A DNA stretch of 64,000 bases from contig JAODUO010000042.1 in assembly GCA_025642075.2 (NCBI GenBank), forward strand, positions 455,001 to 519,000, written 5' to 3'. A model generated the notes under the pieces. The model was not told where the DNA came from. It ran no database searches and saw only the letters and a list, made by a program, of their open reading frames with translations. Source of the stretch: Ridgeia piscesae. Its lineage: Eukaryota > Annelida > Polychaeta > Sabellida > Siboglinidae. This document shows, piece after piece, positions 37,701-52,700 of the stretch (position 1 is its first letter; each line of letters opens with the position of its first letter). A program made the translations under genes and the position numbers.

Positions 37701-40700
37701 AATGCTTCCAGCAGCTCAACCCCAGTGTAGAAGTAGTCCACGAGCACACAATGCTTCCAGCAGCTCAACCCCAGTGTAGAAGTAGTCCACGAGCACACAA
37801 TGCTTCCAGCAGCTCAACCCCAGTGTAGAAGTAGTCCACGAGCACACAATGCTTCCAGCAGCTCAACCCCGTGTAGAAGTAGTCCACGAGCACACAATGC
37901 TTCCAGCAGCTCAACCCCGTGTAGAAGTAGTCCACGAGCACCAATGCTTCCAGCAGCTCAACCCCGTGTAGAAGTAGTCCACGAGCACACAATGCTTCCA
38001 GCAGCTCAACCCCGTGTAGAAGTAGTCCACGAGCACACAATGCTTCCAGCAGCTCAACCCCGGTGTAGAAGTAGTCCACGAGCACGCAATGCTTCCAGCA
38101 GCTCAACCCCAGTGTAGAAGTAGTCCACGAGCACGCAATGCTTCCAGCAGCTCAACCCCGTGTAGAAGTAGTCCACGAGCACACAATGCTTCCAGCAGCT
38201 CAACCCCGTGTAGAAGTAGTCCACGAGCACGCAATGCTTCCAGCAGCTCAACCCCGGTGTAGAAGTAGTCCACGAGCACCAATGCTTCCAGCAGCTCAAC
38301 CCCGGGGTAGAAGTAGTCCACGAGCACCAATGCTTCCAGCAGCTCAACCCCGGTGTAGAAGTAGTCCACGAGCACCAATGCTTCCAGCAGCTCAACCCCG
38401 GGGTAGAAGTAGTCCACGAGCACCAATGCTTCCAGCAGCTCAACCCCGGTGTAGAAGTAGTCCACAGCACCAATGCTTCCAGCAGCTCAACCCCGGTGTA
38501 GAAGTAGTCCACGAGCACACAATGCTTCCAGCAGCTCAACCCCGGTGTAGAAGTAGTCCACGAGCACACAATGCTTCCAGCAGCTCAACCCCGGTGTAGA
38601 AGTAGTCCACGAGCACACAATGCTTCCAGCAGCTCAACCCCGGTGTAGAAGTAGTCCACGAGCACGCAATGCTTCCAGCAGCTCAACCCCGGTGTAGAAG
38701 TAGTCCACGAGCACGCAATGCTTCCAGCAGCTCAACCCCGGTGTAGAAGTAGTCCACGAGCACGCAATGCTTCCAGCAGCTCAACCCCGGTGTAGAAGTA
38801 GTCCACGAGCACGCAATGCTTCCAGCAGCTCAACCCCGGTGTAGAAGTAGTCCACGAGCACGCAATGCTTCCAGCAGCTCAACCCCGGTGTAGAAGTAGT
38901 CCACGAGCACGCAATGCTTCCAGCAGCTCAACCCCGGTGTAGAAGTAGTCCACGAGCACGCAATGCTTCCAGCAGCTCAACCCCGGTGTAGAAGTAGTCC
39001 ACGAGCACGCAATGCTTCCAGCAGCTCAACCCCGGTGTAGAAGTAGTCCACGAGCACGCAATGCTTCCAGCAGCTCAACCCCGTGTAGAAGTAGTCCACG
39101 AGCACGCAATGCTTCCAGCAGCTCAACCCCGGGGTAGAAGTAGTCCACGAGCACCAATGCTTCCAGCAGCTCAACCCCGTGTAGAAGTAGTCCACGAGCA
39201 CGCAATGCTTCCAGCAGCTCAACCCCGGGGTAGAAGTAGTCCACGAGCACGCAATGCTTCCAGCAGCTCAACCCCGGGGTAGAAGTAGTCCACGAGCACG
39301 CAATGCTTCCAGCAGCTCAACCCCGTGTAGAAGTAGTCCACGAGCACGCAATGCTTCCAGCAGCTCAACCCCGTGTAGAAGTAGTCCACGAGCACGCAAT
39401 GCTTCCAGCAGCTCAACCCCGGGGTAGAAGTAGTCCACGAGCACGCAATGCTTCCAGCAGCTCAACCCCGGTGTAGAAGTAGTCCACGAGCACGCAATGC
39501 TTCCAGCAGCTCAACCCCGGGGTAGAAGTAGTCCACGAGCACGCAATGCTTCCAGCAGCTCAACCCCGAGTAGAAGTAGTCCACGAGCACGCAATGCTTC
39601 CAGCAGCTCAACCCCGGTGTAGAAGTAGTCCACGAGCACGCAATGCTTCCAGCAGCTCAACCCCGGTGTAGAAGTAGTCCACGAGCACGCAATGCTTCCA
39701 GCAGCTCAACCCCGGTGTAGAAGTAGTCCACGAGCACCAATGCTTCCAGCAGCTCAACCCCGGTGTAGAAGTAGTCCACGAGCACGCAATGCTTCCAGCA
39801 GCTCAACCCCGTGTAGAAGTAGTCCACGAGCACGCAATGCTTCCAGCAGCTCAACCCCGGTGTAGAAGTAGTCCACGAGCACGCAATGCTTCCAGCAGCT
39901 CAACCCCGGTGTAGAAGTAGTCCACAGCACCAATGCTTCCAGCAGCTCAACCCCGGTGTAGAAGTAGTCCACGAGCACCAATGCTTCCAGCAGCTCAACC
40001 CCGGTGTAGAAGTAGTCCACGAGCACCAATGCTTCCAGCAGCTCAACCCCGGTGTAGAAGTAGTCCACGAGCACCAATGCTTCCAGCAGCTCAACCCCGG
40101 GGTAGAAGTAGTCCACGAGCACGCAATGCTTCCAGCAGCTCAACCCCGTGTAGAAGTAGTCCACGAGCACGCAATGCTTCCAGCAGCTCAACCCCGGTGT
40201 AGAAGTAGTCCACGAGCACGCAATGCTTCCAGCAGCTCAACCCCGGTGTAGAAGTAGTCCACGAGCACGCAATGCTTCCAGCAGCTCAACCCCGGTGTAG
40301 AAGTAGTCCACGAGCACGCAATGCTTCCAGCAGCTCAACCCCGGGGTAGAAGTAGTCCACGAGCACCAATGCTTCCAGCAGCTCAACCCCGTGTAGAAGT
40401 AGTCCACGAGCACCAATGCTTCCAGCAGCTCAACCCCGGTGTAGAAGTAGTCCACGAGCACCAATGCTTCCAGCAGCTCAACCCCGGGGTAGAAGTAGTC
40501 CACGAGCACCAATGCTTCCAGCAGCTCAACCCCGTGTAGAAGTAGTCCACGAGCACGCAATGCTTCCAGCAGCTCAACCCCGGTGTAGAAGTAGTCCACG
40601 AGCACCAATGCTTCCAGCAGCTCAACCCCGGGGTAGAAGTAGTCCACGAGCACCAATGCTTCCAGCAGCTCAACCCCGTGTAGAAGTAGTCCACGAGCAC

Positions 40701-43700
40701 CAATGCTTCCAGCAGCTCAACCCCGGGGTAGAAGTAGTCCACGAGCACCAATGCTTCCAGCAGCTCAACCCCGTGTAGAAGTAGTCCACGAGCACGCAAT
40801 GCTTCCAGCAGCTCAACCCCGGTGTAGAAGTAGTCCACGAGCACACAATGCTTCCAGCAGCTCAACCCCGGTGTAGAAGTAGTCCACGAGCACACAATGC
40901 TTCCAGCAGCTCAACCCCGGTGTAGAAGTAGTCCACGAGCACGCAATGCTTCCAGCAGCTCAACCCCGGTGTAGAAGTAGTCCACGAGCACACAATGCTT
41001 CCAGCAGCTCAACCCCGGTGTAGAAGTTGTCCATCATTACCTTCATGTAGCTGCCCTCAAGTTCTTCTGTCAGCTGCGTGACAACACGGTACGACAGACC
41101 ATGCTCTTGCTGGCCAGCAACACAGCCTGTGTACACCTGGAAGTTCCAGGTATACCCAGTGCTACTCTCACAGAGTGACCACACCTTCACTCCCCACTTG
41201 GTGGGCTTTGGTGGCAGGTAGTGTCAGAATGCCAACCTTCCCTTGAATTTCACCATTGACTCATCAATGGTGACATGTTCGTCTGGAATGTAGACATCCT
41301 TGAAAGCTCTGACGAGATGGTCGATGTACAACCGTAGCTTCCACAGGTCGTCCGGCGTGGCAGGCTGCACGGTGTTATCTTGCAGGTGGAAATATCGCCA
41401 TATTGCATCAAAACGATCTCGAGACATCACCTGTGAGAATCGAGTTTCGTACAACCACTTTATCTTTCTCCAGTAGCTGTGTCTATGAGGCAGCCGCAAA
41501 AACCTAAATCGATAACGTCATTCCGATGAACGCTTTCACCACTGGCACGGTGACCGGGTCCCATCGAGGGACCGACGCGGGTTGTGGGTTGGCAGCTCGT
41601 TGCTGATCGGCGTAGCAGTTGGTTTCTTCCACCAATCTCTCCCACATAACATCATCAAAGTAGAAGTCGAAGTAGTCGATAGCTCTCGACTCGGGTGGGT
41701 GCTGAATTTGCGAGCCTGGAATCAGTCGGAACACCAGTTCGCGCACTGAGCGAAAATTTGCACTGTTTTCAATCCAGGCCGCATCGAATCCACCGAAGTC
41801 CGACAAATCGTCGTCGAACATGGCATTGACAAGCATGTCACGGCCCACCACTCGATCGATGGGATTTTCTGCCTCCCTTGGGCCGTCTGAATTGAGTACA
41901 GTGTCATTATCATCGTCAAATACATCGTCAAAATCACTTCCATCGCTAACATCATTCTCCGCCATCTTTTCTTTGTCTCAGAAATTTGGAAACTTTGCAC
42001 GGGGTGCTCACTTAGCTCGCCAATTAACCAATCAGCAGCTTTGAGTTGGGCTTCCACACTGCCATTCAATGAAAGCCAAGATATTGGTCTATCTATATGT
42101 GAACTTTCCAATAGGACTGCGATATGCTAATAGCCGGGATATCTCCCACAATGACGAACTACGACTAGAATCGTATTCCGGATAAAAAGGGTAACTACGA
42201 CTAGAATCGTATTCCGGATAAAATGGGTTAACTCTTTACTGCGCAGAACGTCCAAAACCACCCAACCCCTCGTACGCACAGACCGTCCAAAACCGCCCAG
42301 TAAACTCACAGTTCGGGGGCCTTTCGTTTACCGCGATCACATCCTTCTTTTACATTAACCAGCCAGCTGAAACTGCTGATCTAAGCTCTATGTAGGTCAC
42401 GGAAACATGTAGTGTTGCCATCTTGTGAAAAATTGATTTCGTTTGCGAATTAAGTGAGTTTATTTGGAAGGATATTGAAGTGCGTTCGTCTAGTTAACCT
42501 CCGACATCATGCGGCATTTGGCGGATATTACTGAGATCATTTCTCGACGATTTCGAGTTGGATATCGATGTTTGCAACATGAATAATGTCGACAGCGATC
42601 ACGGAGACCCTGTTATCGTCCATCTACATTGTTTGTGAGACTTTTCGTTGTTGAGATACGAAGAAGATCACCCATCGGCGGCATGTTCATTTCGCCGATA
42701 TGCAGCCATTTTGTTGATCGGATCACTGTCTGAACTTCGTTTGGTTTATTTATTTTAGGATATTTTATTAATATGCACTATGGTCATATTGCTTCTGATA
42801 CGGGAGCATCTACTTGTGAAAGGAGTCTGCTATCCTTTGTTATTCGTGTTGATTTTACATACGAAAAGAACATTCCATTCCGCAATATGATCGGTAAAGG
42901 ATAGTCATTTTGTAAATTATGGCATGATTTTTGTCTTCTGTCGCATCGGCGTTGTTTACAAAAGCAATTATAATTTGAAAATAACTGTCAAAATTGGATA
43001 AATGTTTTACTAGGATACAATTAACATACATGGCTACATTAGTTCCAGAGGATCACTGTTGTGTGTTCTAAAAAAATTATATGTAGCATGATGAAGTTGC
43101 TTATTTATTTTGTCATCATAATTGTTAAAGTTTGCTTCAAGATCTGAAATGTAATTGATTGCAACACATACATTTTAATAACACATTTTATTCACACAAT
43201 CATTCCATGTACAGTGCAATTAATTTCATATATTTTCATACATCGGTTGTCGAGTTATTATAATTTTAATGCAAGCAACATGCAGCGTAATTCACAGATG
43301 GCTGCCATCTTAAAATTGTCTGCCCACAGCAGGGTGTAAAATAAGAAGGCTGTCTACCCAGTAAAGAGTTAAGCCTATTACCAACATCCTATGATGATTT
43401 TGAATTTTTTTTTTGAAGTGCCTAGTTATAGAGGAGGAAACTAAGGTTTTATTCAATAGCTTCTGGAAATTGAACTTGCAACTGGCTGTTGAACCGGCAT
43501 CTGTTGATGCTAGAAATGTGGCAATATTTAGTTACACATCATAATCTATACCGCCAAAATTTATGAAATAATGTATTAAATTCAGGACAGTCTTCAATTG
43601 CAGTAACACGAAACAAAGTCACTACTCACAAACACAAAGCGAGCTGCATCCCGTACACACTGGACAATCGTATCTGAATCTGTAGCAGGACAGTCTTGTT

Positions 43701-46700
43701 CTGGGAGGAACTCATCACTAGGCTTGTCCACATACACCTTTGGCAGTTGTGACATAAACGTTGTCTCACCTGATTGTCTGCCAAAACACATCCATTTGTG
43801 CATTACTGTGCTTTCAATTGCTGTTCAACCTGCATTCAACAGTTGAATGCCAGTTGAAGGTGAAGATGAAGTTGAAAGCATGTTGAAAGCGGGGACTTAG
43901 ACTGGAAAAGTAGTTGAACGCAAGTTGAAAGCAGGCACTTAGACTTCAACAGGGGTTGAATGCAAGAGATGAACGCAAGTTGAAAACGAACTGTAATTTG
44001 AGTCCCTGGCCTGCCCCTCTGGAGATTGGACTTTAGGTTACTTAAGTCAGCAGTTTTAGCCCACGTATTTAACCTCTCAAACCCAACCTTTGCCACTGAG
44101 CCATTGTGAATTGAGCTCTGTATATAGGTTGGCCTGTTGGCTTTAAGCAGGAAATTTGAAAACACCACCATTTTGTGAGGTAGAGTGCCAGTGAGAAGTA
44201 CGTAGCAGTCATGTAGACTGGCCACTGCAACACTGACAAGTTTGGAACTAAAACTATCACATACATAACACAAAGAACTGAAGCTGGATGGATTTATCAC
44301 ACTCTGGGACCTTAGCAACTGGCTAGCTGTATATCTGAGACACAATTACTATACCCAACTACTTTGGCACTGGTCAATATAAAACATACTTAATAACATA
44401 ACAAATTATACAGTTAAAGAACAGGTTGTACCCCCTTTGCAATTTTTTTAATTATGTGGAAAATATAACTTTCGTGCAGACCCCGAGAGAAAACTAGAAC
44501 CTGTGAAGTGATTATCAACATAAAGTGTTGAGTACAACTGTTTTAAGACCTGCTCTACAAATTGTCAATAGCAAATGATGTATCTATGGCCATATTCTAT
44601 TCTATGTCATATGCATGTCTTGATTTTGACCTATGACAACATCGTTGTTCTTGTTGTGTAGTGTCCCACATCCCACAAGGTTGTGACAATCTGAATGGGA
44701 CTGAGTGTCGACTTACATGGCCTGTATAGATTCACCTGCCACTTCAACAAACAACAACTGACCCCGCAGTTTCTCAGCCGCTGACCTGAACGCCTTCCTC
44801 TCTGAAACACAGACATTTGTAATGTTAATATGCAGCTCTACTTGTATAAGTTGCTTACTTGTACTTGTAGAGCGAGTGCCTAGAAAGCGAAATTTCTAAC
44901 AATCATCAACATTTTACTTCATACATGTCAGCTTATTGAGAATTTATCTGATCCAGCAATATAATAACTTTATACACTAAAATCAAAAGTAGACCTCTGT
45001 TCATAAGTGTTTATAATACTCGATCAAATATATGATGTAGCTTAGATATAAAAAATAATAATACAAGTAAAATATATAAATAAATACATACATTTAATTT
45101 GTGCATTGTTGTACAAAGCTCAACAAGAGACTAAAAGTAAATTAAAAGTGATATTGATGTAAATTATATTATGTATCAATGTAGTAAAGATTAAGTATCT
45201 GTATATATAAACAACTGCATAGTTATGTACACATGTATTAGTTAATTAATAAATAGTATTTGACTACAATAATGCATTATTAATTTCAATAAAAAAATCA
45301 ATTACATGTGTGGAATAACGACAAAAGTATAGAATTATGATGACTAAACATTAAAAGCAAGTTTACAGGAACGTGTTTTAAGGTGAGATTTAAATGTGTC
45401 CATGCACGGTGTCAGTTGCAGAACATCCATCAACACATTCCTGCACACAAGAAGGACCAATGGTCGTACCTCTCAAGGTATAAACAATATAAACAAACAC
45501 GGAATTAAAGTGTCACCAAATAAAAAAATTATATAATTGGTGACACTTTAATTCTATTTAATTAGATTGGTTAAAATAGATGTTCATCTAAATCAGTACA
45601 AATAAGAGGAAATACTGATTAGCTTCCACAAAGCAAAAGCATTGCAATGCAACATAACCTGAGAGAGCAATTTTTCTGGAATGAAGCAAAAACTAATCAT
45701 TTATGCCATAATTTTATAATAATCATGCAATTGTCTCACTAACACTAAATCAAAGAAATGTTTCAGTGACTAACTTTATAGAAGCAGACATAACATAGTT
45801 TTGAATAGTACCACAGGTAGTACCAGTATCATTGTTCTTTGCAAACAGTCCTTGGATGGAGACATTTGTGAAGTTGTTAACATTTTCCCAAAACAGCACT
45901 AACTCCTCAACGGTATTTAGTTTCACAGGTGCATCAGCCAGGAATCTACAACAAAATATTCAAAAACTGCAAAACATCGACATCTAACACATAACTACCC
46001 CCGGTATTTATTGTAATTTTTTTATTCTTACTAGTGGCACTAGTGCAGTTTCAAAACAATTATGAAAATCATAAATACCTGACTCATGTATGTTTTGGCT
46101 TTAATGGCTGTGATTTCAGAAGTGGTGCAAATGCATATTACATAATAATGAAATCATACTAAAATTAAAATTGAGATTTTACTTTAATAGACACCACCAT
46201 TCATGTGACACGTGTTTAGTCTTAGGTCACACAAACTGCTTGTTCTTTCAGTTTATTTTGGTTATTTTTACTACAGCGAGGGTTACCTGTACAGCCAGCG
46301 TTAGTGTGTCCGTGTACCATGTAAGGCTATTGAAGTTTGCCCAGTGATTATGTAATATAGTGCATGAACTGGGGTGATGCTGTAGCCCAGGGTCAGTAAA
46401 TATCATTAGAGTGAGGCTAGACAAGTAGGAGTGTTGAGTTTAACAAGTATTAATTATATAGAATGTGAAGCACTTTTGTATTAGAGTGTAACTGGAATGA
46501 AGGTAGAGGTCTATGTGATGAATAATGTCAGTGTATCAGAATGTTGCTGTATTGAAGAGAGAAGTTATTACAATGGAGTCAGCATAAGCAAGTATCATAT
46601 AATGGATGCGAGGTATTCTTCTTCCAGGTGCCATGTCTGTTCCAGGTGTTAGTGATCATGGCCCTCCAAGCCACACGGTCGTTGTTTGTTCTCAGCAGTT

Positions 46701-49700
46701 CTGTTGCACTCGTTCCACACCATGTTGACAGACTATCAGTTATTTTTATATTTCGGCATTGTTTTGATGTTTCCCTTTAATCATTCCAGTTGTTACAAGA
46801 TTTTCTACCTTTTTCTTTCTCATGATATGCCCTTTAGATCGTGCCTTTCATGTTCTATTTTTGTAATCATCTTTATTTTGTAGTAGGCTGAAGTTGGGCT
46901 ATGAAACTCTCATCATTCTTCTTAAAAAAAAAAAACATTTCAGTTGCCTCAATTGTGTTTTGTGTTTATTTAATGTCCAGGATTCACAAACATACTTATA
47001 GTAATGTTATGTAAGCTTGATGTAACATTGTAATATTCGTTTCCTTACCTCAAATGATATGTGAAATATAAGGTGGTTTAAAAAACATTATTACATAGGC
47101 AGTCGCAGACTAATATTCCATAGATTCACTCTGGTAATGGCGGTGAAGGCAAAGTTACACAAATTAGTTGGTTATAACCTAACACACATAAATTAATATG
47201 TACTGATTTTAAATAAATATTTTAAAATTAATATAATGAATAAATATATTATATATATATTGATTTAAAATTTAATATAAATTTAAAATAAAATAATAAT
47301 ATATCAATTGTGATGTGTTCTAACAAAATGAGTTGTATGTCAAAAAAAGAATTACATTACATTGTACACTGCGGAGAAGACCGTTAATGGACTTTATTTT
47401 CACAGTTTCTGTGTACTGTAACCTGTTCATGTTCAGCAGAATATTAAAATTATATGGGACTTCTTTAGCTTAAATTGCACTTTCCTTAAGTTAGAAATAT
47501 CACATGTATTATTTAAAAAAAGGACACTACTGACTGGTCTTGATACAATGTCCATGTTCAAAGATAATTACTAGATATCATCAATGCTAAAATACAATTT
47601 TCGCTGGACTGTTTCACATCTAAAATAGGGGGCGGGCCTCTATTAGGAGTGTGTCTCTATTAGGGATAATACGGTATATCATGTTAACTGTTTACTGAAA
47701 TTATTACAGCATTTAGCAATGTTTTCTAGAAGCGACCTGATTGATCACGCTTGTTTACAGTTAGCAGTGTGCACTGCGCCTGCGGTCATAGCTCTAAGCC
47801 AATCGGTGGCCCCGCTCCTAAAGAGGGCATTCTGGGCTTTCCCGTAGTACCAAATATGTCCGCCATGCATTGAGGGAAACCCTGAAGAATGCGTCTCGAA
47901 CAAGTGCAATTTATCGGTTTTGTTTTTATGAAATTCATGCGTGAAACGTTACATAGCGTTGGTAAAACAGCTATAAAATGTACTAAATAATGATATAAAT
48001 GAGAAATAAGCATTGCCAATTGACAGAAAAGATATCAAAGCATACTTTGGTCACAAAAAGTCAAAATTGTCGGAAATCATTGTTGCATGTTTATACGGTG
48101 TTTTCTCGAAATCAAGTTCGCCGACATACAGGCGAGGATGAGGGAGACAATGAGGAGGAGGTTTCATCACTAAAAGGAGGCAACATTCAAAACAGTTTTC
48201 TGTGTGATACTTACAGCTTGACGAATGAGTAGATTTCTTTAGCACCTCGTACTCCATTGTAGTTGTAGGACTTCTTTCCTGTTCGGAAGACCCTGATGGT
48301 TGGGAAGGAGGTGATGTTTTGGGAGGCACAGAGATCCCTTTCATCGTGACATTCCACCGTGGCGAGAGGGAAGAGGGAATCAGCTGCCAGCAGACGGGAC
48401 GCCTCCAGGAAGGAGAGCAGGGACGCCTTGCTACGCACATCAACTACAACAGGTAGAGAGCAGGGACCCCTTTTTACGCACATCAACTACAACAGGTAGA
48501 GAGCAGGGACGCCTTGCTACGCACATCAACTACAACAGGTAGAGAGCAGGGATGCCTTGCTACGCACATCAACTACAACAGGTAGAGAGCAGGGATGCCT
48601 TGCTACGCACATCAACTACAACAGGTAGAGAGCAGGGATGCCTTGCTACGCACATCAACTACAACAGGTAGAGAGCAGGGACTCCTTGCTACGCACATCA
48701 ACTACAACAGGTAGAGAGCAGGGATGCCTTGCTACGCACATCAACTACAACAGGTAGAGAGCAGGGACCCCTTGCTATGCACATCAACTACAACAGGTAG
48801 AGAGCAGGGATGCCTTGCTACGCACATCAACTACAACAGGTAGAGAGCAGGGACGCCTTGCTACGCACATCAACTACAACAGGTAGAGAGCAGGGATGCC
48901 TTGCTACGCACATCAACTACAACAGGTAGAGAGCAGGGACGCCTTGCTACGCACATCAACTACAACAGGTAGAGAGCAGGGACGCCTTGCTACGCACATC
49001 AACTACAACAGGTAGAGAGCAGGGACCCTTGCTACACACATCAACTACAACAGGTAGAGAGCAGGGACGCCTTGCTACACACATCAACTACAACAGGTAG
49101 AGAGCAGGGACGCCTTGCTACACACATCAACTACAACAGGTAGAGAGCAGGGACGCCTTGCTACACACATCAACTACAACAGGTAGAGAGCAGGGACACC
49201 TTGCTGCACACATCAACTACAAAGGTAGAGAGCAGGGACGCCTTGCTACACACATCAACTACAAAGGTAGAGAGCAGGGACACCTTGCTACACACATCAA
49301 CTACAACAGGTAGAGAGCAGGGACGCCTTGCTACACACATCAACTACAACAGGTAGAGAGCAGGGACGCCTTGCTACACACATCAACTACAACAGGTAGA
49401 GAGCAGGGACGCCTTGCTACACACATCAACTACAACAGGTAGAGAGCAGGGACGCCTTGCTACACACATCAACTACAACAGGTAGAGAGCAGGGACGCCT
49501 TGCTACACACATCAACTACAAAGGTAGAGAGCAGGGACCCTTGCTACACACATCAACTACAACAGGTAGAGAGCAGGGACGCCTTGCTACACACATCAAC
49601 TACAACAGGTAGAGAGCAGGGACGCCTTGCTACACACATCAACTACAACAGGTAGAGAGCAGGGACGCCTTGCTACACACATCAACTACAACAGGTAGAG

Positions 49701-52700
49701 AGCAGGGACGCCTTGCTACACACATCAACTACAAAGGTAGAGAGCAGGGACGCCTTGCTACACACATCAACTACAACAGGTAGAGAGCAGGGACGCCTTG
49801 CTACACACATCAACTACAACAGGTAGAGAGCAGGGACACCTTGCTACACACATCAACTACAAAGGTAGAGAGCAGGGACGCCTTGCTACACACATCAACT
49901 ACAACAGGTAGAGAGCAGGGACGCCTTGCTACACACATCAACTACAAAGGTAGAGAGCAGGGACACCTTGCTACACACATCAACTACAACAGGTAGAGAG
50001 CAGGGACGCCTTGCTACACACATCAACTACAACAGGTAGAGAGCAGGGACGCCTTGCTACACACATCAACTACAAAGGTAGAGAGCAGGGACCCTTGCTA
50101 CACACATCAACTACAACAGGTAGAGAGCAGGGACGCCTTGCTACACACATCAACTACAACAGGTAGAGAGCAGGGACGACCTTCTACACAGACATCTAAC
50201 TCACAAAGGTAGAGAGCAGGGACCCTTGCTACACACATCAACTACAACAGGTAGAGAGCAGGGACGCCTTGCTACACACATCAACTACAACAGGTAGAGA
50301 GCAGGGACGCCTTGCTACACACATCAACTACAACAGGTAGAGAGCAGGGACCCTTGCTGCACACATCAACTACAAAGGTAGAGAGCAGGGACCCCTTGCT
50401 GCACACATCAACTACAAAGGTAGAGAGCAGGGACCCCTTGCTGCACACATCAACTACAACAGGTAGAGAGCAGGGACGCCTTGCTACACCATCAACTACA
50501 ACAGGTAGAGAGCAGGGACCCTTGCTACACACATCAACTACAACAGGTAGAGAGCAGGGACCCCTTGCTGCACACATCAACTACAACAGGTAGAGAGCAG
50601 GGACCCCTTGCTACACACATCAACTACAACAGGTAGAGAGCAGGGACCCCTTGCTACACACATCAACTACAACAGGTAGAGAGCAGGGACGCCTTGCTAC
50701 ACACATCAACTACAACAGGTAGAGAGCAGGGACCCCTTGCTGCACACATCAACTACAAAGGTAGAGAGTAGGGACCCCTTGCTGCACACATCAACTACAA
50801 CAGGTAGAGAGCAGGGACGCCTTGCTACACACATCAACTACAAAGGTAGAGAGCAGGGACCCCTTGCTGCACACATCAACTACAAAGGTAGAGAGCAGGG
50901 ACGCCTTGCTACACACATCAACTACAACAGGTAGAGAGCAGGGACCCCTTGCTGCACACATCAACTACAAAGGTAGAGAGTAGGGACCCCTTGCTGCACA
51001 CATCAACTACAACAGGTAGAGAGCAGGGACCCCTTGCTGCACACATCAACTACAACAGGTAGAGAGCAGGGACGCCTTGCTACACACATCAACTACAAAG
51101 GTAGAGAGCAGGGACCCTTGCTGCACACATCAACTACAAAGGTAGAGAGTAGGGACCCCTTGCTGCACACATCAACTACAAAGGTAGAGAGCAGGGACGC
51201 CTTGCTACGCACATCAACTACAACAGGTAGAGAGCAGGGACCCCTTGCTGCACACATCAACTACAAAGGTAGAGAGTAGGGACCCCTTGCTGCACACATC
51301 AACTACAAAGGTAGAGAGTAGGGACCCCTTGCTGCACACATCAACTACAAAGGTAGAGAGTAGGGACCCCTTGCTGCACTCATCAACTACAACAGGTAGA
51401 GAGCAGGGACGCCTTGCTACGCACATCAACTACAACAGGTAGAGAGCAGGGACCCCTTGCTGCACACATCAACTACAAAGGTAGAGAGCAAGGACCCCTT
51501 GCTACACATCAACTACAACAGGTAGAGAGCAGGGACGCCTTGCTACGCACATCAACTACAACAGGTAGAGACAGGGACCCCTTGCTACACACATCAACTA
51601 CAACAGGTAGAGAGCAGGGACCCCTTGCTGCACACATCAACTACAAAGGTAGAGAGCAGGGACCCCTTGCTGCACACATCAACTACAAAGGTAGAGAGCA
51701 GGGACGCCTTGCTACACACATCAACTACAAAGGTAGAGAGCAGGGACCCCTTGCTGCACATCAACTACAACAGGTAGAGAGCAGGGACCCCTTCTGCACA
51801 CATCAACTACAAAGGTAGAGAGCAGGGACCCTTGCTACACACATCAACTACAACAGGTAGAGAGCAGGGACCCCTTGCTGCACATCAACTACAACAGGTA
51901 GAGAGCAGGGACGCCTTGCTACACACATCAACTACAACAGGTAGAGAGCAGGGACACCTTGCTGCACACATCAACTACAAAGGTAGAGAGTAGGGACCCC
52001 TTGCTGCACACATCAACTACAAAGATAGAGAGTAGGGACCCCTTGCTGCACTTATCAACTACAACAGGTAGAGATTAGGGACCCTTGCTGCACACATCAA
52101 CTACAAAGGTAGAGAGCAGGGACCCCTTGCTGCACACATCAACTACAAAGATAGAGAGCAGGGACCCCTTGCTGCACACATCAACTACAAAGGTAGAGAG
52201 TAGGGACCCCTTGCTGCACACATCAACTACAACAGGTAGAGAGCAGGGACGCCTTGCTACGCACATCAACTACAACAGATAGAGAGCAGGGACCCCTTGC
52301 TGCACACATCAACTACAAAGGTAGAGAGTAAGGACCCCTTGCTGCACACATCAACTACAAAGGTAGAGAGTAGGGACCCCTTGCTGCACACATCAACTAC
52401 AAAGATAGAGAGTAGGGACCCCTTGCTGCACTCATCAACTACAACAGGTAGAGAGCAGGGACGCCTGGCTACGCACATCAACTACAACAGGTAGAGAGCA
52501 GGGACCCCTTTCTGCACACATCAACTACAACAGGTAGAGAGCAAGGACCCCTTGCTACTCACATCAACTACAACAGGTAGAGAGCAGGGACCCCTTGCTA
52601 CGCACATCAACTACAACAGGTAGAGAACAGGGACCCCTTTCTGCACACATCAACTACAAAGATAGAGTAGGGACCCCTTGCTGCACTCATCAACTACAAC

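Noticed and set aside
31186..41030. Array of regular repeats resembling a CRISPR array
   Set aside because: Units are contiguous with no unique spacers, and they translate to a piggyBac transposase segment.
50281..52494. Frames of 65-134 codons in the 43-bp array as genes
   Set aside because: Periodic translation of repeat units derived from the TXNDC16 exon edge; no independent gene.
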